Shown here: one piece after another, positions 42,885 to 50,594 of the stretch
Layout of the letters: the number at the start of each line of letters is the position of its first letter
How positions within the stretch are numbered: the stretch's first letter is position 1
NCBI RefSeq assembly: GCF_902150045.1
Contig: NZ_CABFVU010000002.1
Span: forward strand, 1,352,001 to 1,416,000
DNA from: Chitinophaga polysaccharea
Lineage (GTDB): Bacteria > Bacteroidota > Bacteroidia > Chitinophagales > Chitinophagaceae
Direction: 5' to 3'
DNA: 64,000 nucleotides
Program-made: the position numbers and the translations under genes
Notes under the pieces: generated by a model
What the model was told of the DNA's origin: nothing
Databases searched by the model: none
Seen by the model: only the letters and a program-made list of their open reading frames with translations

Positions 42885-43937
42885 ATGCGGGTACCGATAT
42901 TTTTTTCTAAATTAATTGGTGTGAAAACGCTTATCTGTACCACTCCCGGCAATTTTGAATATGGCCTGCAGGCGATGCCTGCGTTGCAGGCTGGCCAGGC
43001 TATTATCCGTATCCGGAAAATAGGGGTTTGTGGCACCGACCTCCACGCTTTTGAAGGTACGCAGCCCTATTTTAATTACCCGCGTATCCTGGGCCATGAG
43101 CTGGCAGGAGAAATAGTAGCGCTGGATGCTGCGGATAGCAGCACTTTCCGTGCAGGTGAGCTGGTAACCGTGATCCCCTATGAAAATTGCGGCGTTTGTA
43201 TTGCCTGCCGCAACGGCAAACCTAACTGCTGTGAGCAGATAGCGGTGCTGGGCGTACATAAAGATGGAGGAATGGTTGAATTTCTTTCCGTTCCGGAGCG
43301 GTTGCTGGTGCATGGGAACGGGCTTAGCGCTGAACAATTGGCATTGGTGGAGCCATTGTCTGTAAGCGCTCACGGTATCCGCAGGGCGGATGTACAACCC
43401 GGTGAATTTGTAATGGTAATGGGAGCGGGGCCTATAGGGCTGGCAGCCATGGAACTGGCCCGCATTGCCGGTGCAAATGTAATTGCTACTGATATACAGG
43501 ATAAACGGCTGCAGTTTGCACGCGAAACGCTGGGCATTCCCTTTACCATTAACGCTGCTACGGATGTAGCCGGCAGGCTGCGCGGGATCACCGGCGGCGA
43601 TATGCCCACTGTAGTGATTGACGCCACCGGTAACCAGAAAGCTATCAACAACGGAATTTATTTCCTGGCGCATGGGGGCCGGTATGTGCTGATAGGATTG
43701 CAAAAGGACCTGCTGCAGTTTCCCCATCCTGAATTTCACAAAAGGGAATCTACGCTGATGAGCAGCCGTAACGCCACCCGCGAAGATTTTGAACAGGTGA
43801 TCCGCTATATCAGGGAAGGGAAGGTGCAGCCTGAAAAATATATTACACACCGCGTGAAATTCGGGGAAGTGAAACATACATTCCCTTCCTGGCTGGACCC
43901 CCGCAATGAAGTGATAAAAGCGATCATAGATATTTGA
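42885..43937 (+). CDS. zinc-dependent medium-chain alcohol dehydrogenase
   Basis: A 350-residue cytoplasmic oxidoreductase of the medium-chain (GroES plus Rossmann) family. Catalytic zinc ligands lie in KIGVCGTDLHAF (Cys) and ILGHELAGE (His, Glu). The structural zinc Cys cluster is ENCGVCIACRNGKPNCCEQ. The cofactor motif is VMVMGAGPIGLAAMELAR. It resembles sorbitol/L-threonine dehydrogenase-type sugar dehydrogenases. A GTG at 42921 (VKTLICTTPG) fits the family start better than the ATG at 42885; both are possible. It is followed 18 bp later by the GH78 gene, so it may oxidise L-rhamnose or a derivative (inference). Confidence 0.88.
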   Translation: MRVPIFFSKLIGVKTLICTTPGNFEYGLQAMPALQAGQAIIRIRKIGVCGTDLHAFEGTQPYFNYPRILGHELAGEIVALDAADSSTFRAGELVTVIPYENCGVCIACRNGKPNCCEQIAVLGVHKDGGMVEFLSVPERLLVHGNGLSAEQLALVEPLSVSAHGIRRADVQPGEFVMVMGAGPIGLAAMELARIAGANVIATDIQDKRLQFARETLGIPFTINAATDVAGRLRGITGGDMPTVVIDATGNQKAINNGIYFLAHGGRYVLIGLQKDLLQFPHPEFHKRESTLMSSRNATREDFEQVIRYIREGKVQPEKYITHRVKFGEVKHTFPSWLDPRNEVIKAIIDI

Positions 43938-43955
43938 CCTATCAAAAACAGTTGA

Positions 43956-46742
43956 ATGATGAGATCATGGCTATTCTTGCTATTGCTGTGTATCGCCCAT
44001 GCCGGTGTGGCGCAACAGGTTTCGCTGCAACACCTGTTATGTGGATACCGGCAAAACCCTGCAGGCATTGATGCCGCCCGGCCCGCACTCAGCTGGCAAC
44101 TGCAAAGCAAAGGAACCAATGTTCGTCAGACTGCGTACCGTGTACTGGTGGCAGATAATCCTGCTGCACTGGAGCGTAACCGCGGACGGATATGGGATTC
44201 AAAGAAGGTATTGTCAGACCAGTCTGTACAGGTGCTTTACAGCGGCAAACCACTGTTGCCCGCTACTACCTATTACTGGAAAGTAATGGTATGGGACCAG
44301 CAGGGAAGGCCATCTGGTTGGAGCGAAACAGCACAGTGGCATACGGGCTTATTTTCCCGGGGCGACTGGCAGCAGGCGCAATGGATAGGGTATGAGAAAA
44401 TGCCGGACAGCGCCCGCATTGTGCCGGCGGTTACCAACGATAAAAATTATGGCCTGCGGAAAGATATACTGCCCCTGCTGAGAAAAGTATTTCATATCGC
44501 CAAGCCACTGCAAAGGGCCACTGTTTACATCAGCGGACTGGGTCAGTTTGATCTTCATCTCAACGGAAAAAAAACAGGAGATCATTTCCTGGATCCCGGC
44601 TGGACAAAATACGATCAGCATGCCCTCTATGTTACGTTTGATGTAACGGAGCAGTTACACAGCGGCGATAATGCCATTGGCGTAATGCTGGGCAACGGTT
44701 TTTTTTATGTGCCGGGAGAAAGGTACCGCAAACTCACCGGTGCGTTTGGTTATCCACAGCTGATTTGCAGGTTATACCTGCAATACCACGATGGCAGCAC
44801 AGAAAATATTATCAGCGATACCAGCTGGAAAGCTGCGCCCGGCCCTGTTACTTTTTCCAGCATCTACGGCGGGGAAGATTATGATGCCAACCTGGAACAA
44901 CCCGGATGGGATACACCTTCTTTTGATGATGCAGGCTGGAAAAATGCGGTAGCTGTAACCGGTCCGCCGCAACTGGATGCACAAACTGCGGCACCACTGA
45001 AAATATTTGACCGCTTTACCCCTGTTAAGGTCACACAAACCGGGCCTGCTACCTGGGTGTACGATATGGGCCAGAATGCCTCCGCCATTCCTGCCATCTC
45101 CCTGAAAGGGAAAAAAGGAATGGTAGTACGTATTACGCCCGCAGAACTTATTACAGACAAAGGCCTGGCAGATCAATCTGCCGTAGGCAGCCCGGTATTT
45201 TTTAATTATACACTCAAAGGAGAGGATACAGCGTACTGGCAACCGCAGTTTATGTACTACGGCTTCCGGTACATACAAATTGACGGCGCCGTGCCAGCAG
45301 GCAAAAGCAATCCTGAAGGACTGCCTGAAATACAAACGCTGCAAAGTTTGCACACCCGTAATGCAGCAGCTACTATCGGGCAATTTACCTGCTCCAATGA
45401 ATTGTTTAATAAAACTTTTAAGCTGATCGACTGGGCCATCCGCAGTAACACCGCCAGCATATTCACCGACTGCCCGCACCGTGAAAAACTGGGATGGCTG
45501 GAAGAAGCGCACCTGGTGGGCAGCTCCATAAGGTACAACTATGATATTGCCGCGCTTTGCCGGAAAGTAGTACGTGATATGATCCATGCGCAAACAGCAG
45601 AAGGGCTTATTCCCGACATAGCGCCAGAGTATGTGCATTTTGAAGATGGTTTTCGCGATTCACCGGAATGGGGAAGCAACGGTATCATTTTACCCTGGTA
45701 TATGTACCAGTGGTATGGAGATAAATCAGTACTGGAAGAAAGCTACCCGATGATGACCCGTTATGTGAACTACCTGGCGCAAAAATCAGATCATCATATC
45801 CTTTCGCATGGGCTGGGCGACTGGTACGATATTGGCCCGAAATTCCCCGGGGAAGCGCAGCTCACTCCCAAGGGTATTACGGCAACGGCTATATACTATT
45901 ATGATCTCAGTATCTTATCTAAAGTGGCTGCGTTGTTAGGAAAAACAGCAGACGCGCAAAAATACCTTTCCCAAAGCGAAGCGGTAAAGCAAGCGTATAA
46001 CCGTGCTTTTTTCAACGACAGCACCAAACAATATGCTACCGGAAGCCAGACAGCCAATGCCATGTCTGTATACATGCAGCTGGCAGATCCCCGTTATAAA
46101 GCCGATATCGTGGAGAACATTGTGGCAGATATCCGCCGGCACAACAACGGTATTACCGCCGGTGATATCGGTTACCGTTACCTGCTCCGTGTGCTGGACG
46201 ATGAAGGCCGTTCGGATGTGATTTATGATATGAACAGTCGCACCGATGTACCCGGCTACGGCCTGCAATTAGCCAAAGGGGCCACTGCGCTCACCGAATC
46301 CTGGCAGGGATACCGCGATGCTTCCAATAATCATTTCATGCTGGGTCACCTGATGGAATGGTTCTACAGCGGGTTAGCCGGTATACGGCCAGCAGCAGGC
46401 AGTATTGCTTTCCGTGATATTGTAATAAGGCCGGAACCCGTTGGAGATGTTACTGCTGCTAAAGCCAGTTATCTTTCTCCCTATGGTGAAATTGTGAGCG
46501 ACTGGAAAAAGGAAGATAATACTTTCACATTACGTGTGCACATACCGGCAAATGCGCGTGCTACTATTTATATGCCCGCGGAGTCGACGTCGGATATTAC
46601 AGTGAACGGTGTGGCAATGGCAATAGAGAAGGGGTATAAAGAAGGCCGGTATATAATGGAAACCGGTTCCGGAGATTATGTGCTGCATGTGGTGAACCGC
46701 AGGCCGGTGACTACGTCGGCGGATAATTATGCGGTGAGGTGA
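43956..46742 (+). CDS. GH78 alpha-L-rhamnosidase, secreted
   Basis: A 928-residue exported enzyme (signal MMRSWLFLLLLCIAHAGVAQ). The order fits Bacteroidota GH78: N-terminal Ig-like domain (LLCGYRQNPAGIDAARPALS, ATTYYWKVMVWDQQGRPSGW), beta-sandwich domains with FDLHLNGKKTGDHFLDPGWT, an (alpha/alpha)6 catalytic domain and a C-terminal beta domain. The catalytic region is FTDCPHREKLGWLEEAHLVG (Asp505 to about 524), followed by WGSNGIILPWYMYQWYGD. It releases terminal alpha-L-rhamnose from pectin, gums or plant glycosides. It is divergent from the PUL 2 regulator genes and 18 bp after the dehydrogenase gene. Confidence 0.95.
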   Translation: MMRSWLFLLLLCIAHAGVAQQVSLQHLLCGYRQNPAGIDAARPALSWQLQSKGTNVRQTAYRVLVADNPAALERNRGRIWDSKKVLSDQSVQVLYSGKPLLPATTYYWKVMVWDQQGRPSGWSETAQWHTGLFSRGDWQQAQWIGYEKMPDSARIVPAVTNDKNYGLRKDILPLLRKVFHIAKPLQRATVYISGLGQFDLHLNGKKTGDHFLDPGWTKYDQHALYVTFDVTEQLHSGDNAIGVMLGNGFFYVPGERYRKLTGAFGYPQLICRLYLQYHDGSTENIISDTSWKAAPGPVTFSSIYGGEDYDANLEQPGWDTPSFDDAGWKNAVAVTGPPQLDAQTAAPLKIFDRFTPVKVTQTGPATWVYDMGQNASAIPAISLKGKKGMVVRITPAELITDKGLADQSAVGSPVFFNYTLKGEDTAYWQPQFMYYGFRYIQIDGAVPAGKSNPEGLPEIQTLQSLHTRNAAATIGQFTCSNELFNKTFKLIDWAIRSNTASIFTDCPHREKLGWLEEAHLVGSSIRYNYDIAALCRKVVRDMIHAQTAEGLIPDIAPEYVHFEDGFRDSPEWGSNGIILPWYMYQWYGDKSVLEESYPMMTRYVNYLAQKSDHHILSHGLGDWYDIGPKFPGEAQLTPKGITATAIYYYDLSILSKVAALLGKTADAQKYLSQSEAVKQAYNRAFFNDSTKQYATGSQTANAMSVYMQLADPRYKADIVENIVADIRRHNNGITAGDIGYRYLLRVLDDEGRSDVIYDMNSRTDVPGYGLQLAKGATALTESWQGYRDASNNHFMLGHLMEWFYSGLAGIRPAAGSIAFRDIVIRPEPVGDVTAAKASYLSPYGEIVSDWKKEDNTFTLRVHIPANARATIYMPAESTSDITVNGVAMAIEKGYKEGRYIMETGSGDYVLHVVNRRPVTTSADNYAVR

Positions 46743-46821
46743 TGGTACTTCCATGCTGCTGTGCGTGTATATACTATTTGCATAGCACGCAGAGAAGTCA
46801 CTCATCCCCCAAATAATCATT

Positions 46822-48204
46822 ATGAATGAAACATTGCTTAATGTGATTCAAAAGGATTTACCCGCATTCCTGCAACAGCTGGATAAAAAACGTATTCCTC
46901 ACCCGGAAACTACCCTGGAAAGAACAGATATTGCTTACCTGGAAACCTTACAAGACAATAACTGGCAACGGCAGGAGCAGGTATCGCTTTACCTGGTACT
47001 GGCATACAGTAATTGTGAGATAGGTGAACCCAGGGCGGCGATTCATTATTTTGAACAAGCCTTTACACTATCCGACGACTATTTCCCGCAAGGTGCTTTA
47101 CTGGCAAAAGTTTACCTGGAGGCATTGCATACCGTGGTGGCACAAACCGGCGATGTGTCCCTGCTGAGTAATGGCCTGGAATGGGCAGAGAAATTTGAGT
47201 TTATCACGTTGAATGTACACAAGGAGCTTGCAGCCATCTATTACCAGGCAAAGGATAATGATACCGCTGTAGCCCTCTGGACCCAACATCTGCAGAATGA
47301 TCCGCACTGTATAACTACTTCCCATATACTGATGAGCACCTTATTGGGCCTGCATCGTTATGAAGCAGCCGTTGCAGTTTACAAACATGCGCCGGCGGCT
47401 GTGCAACAGGTATCTTTTTTACAGCTCCTGGCGGGGCATTGCTATAAAGCAACAGGAGAATATGCAGAGGCGGAAAAGCTGTATAAAGCGGCGATGGCAG
47501 CACCTTACAGCCCTAAATGCCTGCCTATGTGCGCACTTGCTGCGTTATATGCGGAAACCAATACTGATCATAGTATAGCGCATAACTGGTACCGGCAGGC
47601 CGTAGAAGAAAAGGGGAGCAGCTACGATATGCTGCATGCTAAAATATGTTATCTCTGTTTCCTGGCCGATCAGGGACAGACAGGAGATGCATTGTCGCTG
47701 CTCCAGTTTATGGAACAGCAGCTTAACTTTAATTATCTCCGGCTTACCCCTTATGACCTGAACCGCGTAGCCTGGCGCCTGTACCTGCTGAATACCCGCT
47801 TAGACCTTGCCCTGAAATTTTCGCGGCGGGCTGTTGAACAGGGCCCGTATGCCAGGGATTATGCGCATACATTAGTGGCCCTGATGGCCCGTTTAAGAGA
47901 GTGGGAGGCAATACCGCCCTTTGTTGAGCGCTGGTTGGAGCTTTCTGATGACGATATTGTAAAATCAGCCTGGAACGATTACAGCCTGGTATTCCAGGAA
48001 GCCATTATACAGGATCAGCAGGTAACCCTTGGCGCACTGCTTACCGAACAGGTTTCAGACTGCTGGCGGGCAATACGGTGCGCCTTATACAAGACTACGG
48101 AGTTTGGGGAGATAGTAGAAATTCCTGAAGATATTTACCCGGTGGCGGAGCAACTTTATAAACAGTTTATTTTCCGGGATACACCACGCATATTTCCTTC
48201 ATGA
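46822..48204 (+). CDS. cytoplasmic TPR-repeat protein
   Basis: A 460-residue protein without signal peptide or membrane helix. Tetratricopeptide-like helical pairs are visible throughout (e.g. LVLAYSNCEIGEPRAAIHYF, LAAIYYQAKDNDTAVALWTQ, LAGHCYKATGEYAEAEKLYK, KFSRRAVEQGPYARDYAHTL). No catalytic domain was seen. It probably acts as a protein-protein interaction scaffold. It follows the rhamnosidase gene by 79 bp and is convergent with a dehydrogenase gene; no function can be assigned from the context. Confidence 0.75.
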   Translation: MNETLLNVIQKDLPAFLQQLDKKRIPHPETTLERTDIAYLETLQDNNWQRQEQVSLYLVLAYSNCEIGEPRAAIHYFEQAFTLSDDYFPQGALLAKVYLEALHTVVAQTGDVSLLSNGLEWAEKFEFITLNVHKELAAIYYQAKDNDTAVALWTQHLQNDPHCITTSHILMSTLLGLHRYEAAVAVYKHAPAAVQQVSFLQLLAGHCYKATGEYAEAEKLYKAAMAAPYSPKCLPMCALAALYAETNTDHSIAHNWYRQAVEEKGSSYDMLHAKICYLCFLADQGQTGDALSLLQFMEQQLNFNYLRLTPYDLNRVAWRLYLLNTRLDLALKFSRRAVEQGPYARDYAHTLVALMARLREWEAIPPFVERWLELSDDDIVKSAWNDYSLVFQEAIIQDQQVTLGALLTEQVSDCWRAIRCALYKTTEFGEIVEIPEDIYPVAEQLYKQFIFRDTPRIFPS

Positions 48205-48209
48205 AGAAA

Positions 48210-48317
48210 GAGGCTGTATCATAACTAACTTAATGGGTGTGAGAATCGCAGATACGAAAATTTTCTCCACCCGGTACCCGAGTAAAATCGGGTAAAAGTT
48301 ATTTATGATACAGCCTC
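48210..48317. repeat. 108-bp MITE-like element with terminal inverted repeats
   Basis: The ends GAGGCTGTATCATAA (48210-48224) and its reverse complement (48303-48317) are exact over 15 bp and extend to about 22 bp with one mismatch. Inside is a second small inverted repeat ACCCG/CGGGT (about 48277-48294). There is no coding capacity. It fills the space between two convergent genes and can act as a two-way terminator. Terminal repeats of this shape suggest a miniature transposon derivative. Confidence 0.65.
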
Positions 48318-48324
48318 AACTTTT

Positions 48325-49143
48325 TTAAGACAGGAACAGATCCCGCTGCAGTTTGCCGCCCGGCACCACTGCATACTTATCAAAATTGGTGATGCCCGTC
48401 GCTTTCAGTACCTCTTCATCAATCAATGTATGGCCTGAATAAGAAGCTGGTTGCTGCAGGATATATTCCACGGCATCGGCAATGATTTCAGGGGTACGGC
48501 TTTTATTGATCAGGGAATCCCCGCCCAGCAGGTTTTTCACTGCTGCGGTGGCGATGGTAGTAGCCGGCCACAGGGCATTGGAGGCAATTTTATATTTCTC
48601 CAGCTCATTGGCCCAGCCCATTGCCAGCATACTCATATTGTATTTGCTGATGGTATAGGCAAGATGTGGCCCAAACCATCTTGGGTCCATATTCACCGGT
48701 GGAGACAGCGTAAGGATATGCGGATTATTTCCTTTTTTCAGGTAAGGAAGGCAATGTTGTGTTACCAGGAAGGTGCCGCGTACGTTGATATCATACATCA
48801 GATCGAAACGTTTGGCAGGGGTTTCTTCCGTGTTTGTAAGCTGTATGGCTGATGCGTTGTTAATCACCACATCTATACCTCCGAATTTTTCAACGCCTTG
48901 CTGTACGGCAGCGGCTATCTGTGCTTCTTCCCGGATATCCACCTGTACAGCAAGCGCTTTACCTCCCGCAGCTTCTACTTCTTCGGCGGCAGAATAGATG
49001 GTGCCTCCCAGTCTTAGATCCTCTTCCACGCTTTTGGCGGCAATGATAATATTAGCTCCTTTACAGGCAAGGCGTAGTGCGATGGCTTTGCCTATGCCAC
49101 GGCTTGCGCCGGTAATAAAGATGGTACGTTGCTGAAATGACAT
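48325..49143 (-). CDS. short-chain dehydrogenase (HSDL2-like)
   Basis: A 272-residue NAD(P)-dependent oxidoreductase. The cofactor motif is TIFITGASRGIGKAIALRLA, followed by VVINNASAIQL (NNAG-type motif). The catalytic Tyr and Lys are in HLAYTISKYNMSML (YxxxK), preceded by LTLSPPVN. The pattern LTLSPP and DPRWFGPHLAYTISKY is typical of hydroxysteroid-dehydrogenase-like protein 2 homologues. It probably acts on a fatty-acyl or hydroxy-lipid substrate, which is not certain. The start codon lies in the stem of a strong leader hairpin. The gene is convergent with the TPR-protein gene. Confidence 0.92.
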   Translation of the reverse strand: MSFQQRTIFITGASRGIGKAIALRLACKGANIIIAAKSVEEDLRLGGTIYSAAEEVEAAGGKALAVQVDIREEAQIAAAVQQGVEKFGGIDVVINNASAIQLTNTEETPAKRFDLMYDINVRGTFLVTQHCLPYLKKGNNPHILTLSPPVNMDPRWFGPHLAYTISKYNMSMLAMGWANELEKYKIASNALWPATTIATAAVKNLLGGDSLINKSRTPEIIADAVEYILQQPASYSGHTLIDEEVLKATGITNFDKYAVVPGGKLQRDLFLS

Positions 49144-49218
49144 AACCCTTGCTTTTAGCGGTGAGAAAGAAAGAGGAATTTAAGGAATCTTTCTCTGACC
49201 ACAAAAAGCAAGGGTTAT
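49142..49218 (-). promoter_or_regulatory. leader hairpin covering the dehydrogenase start codon
   Basis: A 15-bp perfect inverted repeat, ATAACCCTTGCTTTT at 49142-49156 and its complement at 49204-49218, is supported inside by GAGAAAGA/TCTTTCTC and GTGGT/ACCGC pairs. In the minus-strand mRNA the 3' arm includes the A and U of the start codon and the AAGGG directly before it. Folded RNA would hide the translation start. The fold was read by eye. Confidence 0.6.
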
Positions 49219-49302
49219 TTTGAGGGATAGTAAATTGCCGGACCAGGATTGATCCGGCATATTAACAACCTAAAAAATCAAAATGGGGAATATTCAATCT
49301 CT

Positions 49303-50310
49303 TCATTGACTATTACGGATGATAGCGAAGGAACAGTTAAAATAGGATTCAAAAAGGGTAGTGAATTCTTCTACATTGTTCATTGCTATAGAAGTACAAA
49401 TTTTTTCCAGGGGCTCTGCAGTGGTTACGGCCGTGCTATATGCCTGCATCATTTGCCGTTGCAGGTGAAAGCGTTCCGGCGCTATATAAAAGCTATCCAT
49501 GAAGGCTTCCCGCAGTTCCTGGATACCCAGGTCGAGCAGTACCGACATTTTAGCTATTGAGAATTTTTCGTTGGTAGTATTGACGAGGTATTTAATGGAG
49601 TCTTCCAGTTTTTCGGATACATATAGCGGGAACACCCGCATGGGTTCGTCTTCCATTTCATCCTGTGCGGCGAAATTCATGTACAGATCCAGGCAGCACC
49701 TGTGCATGAATACTTCTGCCTGTTTACCTATAAATTTACAATTACAGATGGCATCAATCAACTCTGTACAGGCCATGTTAATATGATAGGGCTCTATATT
49801 AACGGGAGCGCTTCCTTTCCTGGATGTTTTTTTTGCTATAGTGGCGAGCTCAGGATATTCCTTTGCCATTTCGGCCATATCTTCCGGTCTAATATCGATA
49901 TGGAAGCTGAACATATTGTCCCATGCTTTCATAGGCGCTCTATGCGAGCTGGGTTCGAGTTTGAACAGGGTCATTTCCCTTTTGGCCATCATATAAGGGC
50001 CCCGGTCTGTGATTTCGGCCACTACTTCACCTCCGGCCATAAAGTGGAGTGTCAGTAGTTCGATCCTGGTGTAGGGTATTAACATGATATCCTGTTCCTT
50101 ATTAAATACTTCATGTGTACGGAGCGTGAACCGGCCAAGTTTTATGGTTTGGCTAACGATATCCACGTATTCATCACTTCTGAAAGAGATTTTAGCGGCG
50201 GGCATGGCCAGGTGTTGATATTCCTGGGGTAAACTCTCAATTTTAACGAATACCTGGTCATCTTCATCGATTCTTAATCGTATACGGGGTAAATTACTGG
50301 GCCTTTTCAT
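49303..50310 (-). CDS. AraC-like transcriptional regulator (divergent)
   Basis: A 335-residue protein. The C-terminal ~100 residues carry an AraC-type HTH arrangement: FSIAKMSVLLDLGIQELREA, FMDSFYIAPERFHLQRQMMQ and a second, weaker helical segment ending FTTLFESYFNCSFAIIRNSQ. The N-terminal ~200 residues include YTRIELLTLHFMAGGEVVAE, reminiscent of PchR-type sensor domains. No signal peptide is present. It is divergent in sequence, so target prediction is not possible. It is the last gene before the AT-rich region. Confidence 0.72.
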   Translation of the reverse strand: MKRPSNLPRIRLRIDEDDQVFVKIESLPQEYQHLAMPAAKISFRSDEYVDIVSQTIKLGRFTLRTHEVFNKEQDIMLIPYTRIELLTLHFMAGGEVVAEITDRGPYMMAKREMTLFKLEPSSHRAPMKAWDNMFSFHIDIRPEDMAEMAKEYPELATIAKKTSRKGSAPVNIEPYHINMACTELIDAICNCKFIGKQAEVFMHRCCLDLYMNFAAQDEMEDEPMRVFPLYVSEKLEDSIKYLVNTTNEKFSIAKMSVLLDLGIQELREAFMDSFYIAPERFHLQRQMMQAYSTAVTTAEPLEKICTSIAMNNVEEFTTLFESYFNCSFAIIRNSQ

Positions 50311-50552
50311 AACATTGTTTTTTTGTAAAAGGTGGTGTAAAAAAGTCTGTTATATTGCCTCCTGACCGGGCTGACTGAAGAGTTTTTATAGGATAGTAAC
50401 AAACTATTTCAATCAGGCCTTTTCAGTTTTGAATCTTTCTCCTTTATAGTACACTGGTTGATTTGCCGGCGTACTATGAATATGAATTTTTTTTTGGATT
50501 TTGAGAAAAAAGGGTCACTAATAAGAATACTAGCGACCGGATGCATGAGTGC

Positions 50553-50582
50553 GTAAGGGGTGTAAACCATCCACCCTCTTAC
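50553..50582 (-). terminator. hairpin after the GH2 gene
   Basis: GTAAG-GGGTG pairs with CACCC-T-CTTAC (10 bp with one bulged T) 12 bp beyond the GH2 stop codon. It has no T-run, so it is a weak terminator or an mRNA-end structure. The rest of the 284-bp gap (50311-50594) shows no gene. Confidence 0.4.
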
Positions 50583-50594
50583 ACCGCGTAGAGA

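Noticed and set aside
42912..43877. 321-codon open frame antisense to the zinc dehydrogenase
   Set aside because: The plus-strand gene has full catalytic and cofactor motifs; the antisense frame has none.
44772..45638. 288-codon open frame antisense to the rhamnosidase
   Set aside because: Lies inside the catalytic GH78 gene and has Cys/His-rich translation typical of shadow frames.
49142..49218. Invertible promoter flanked by 15-bp inverted repeats
   Set aside because: The 47 bp between the arms are themselves nearly palindromic, so inversion would change little; no invertase is nearby and no promoter box was found inside.
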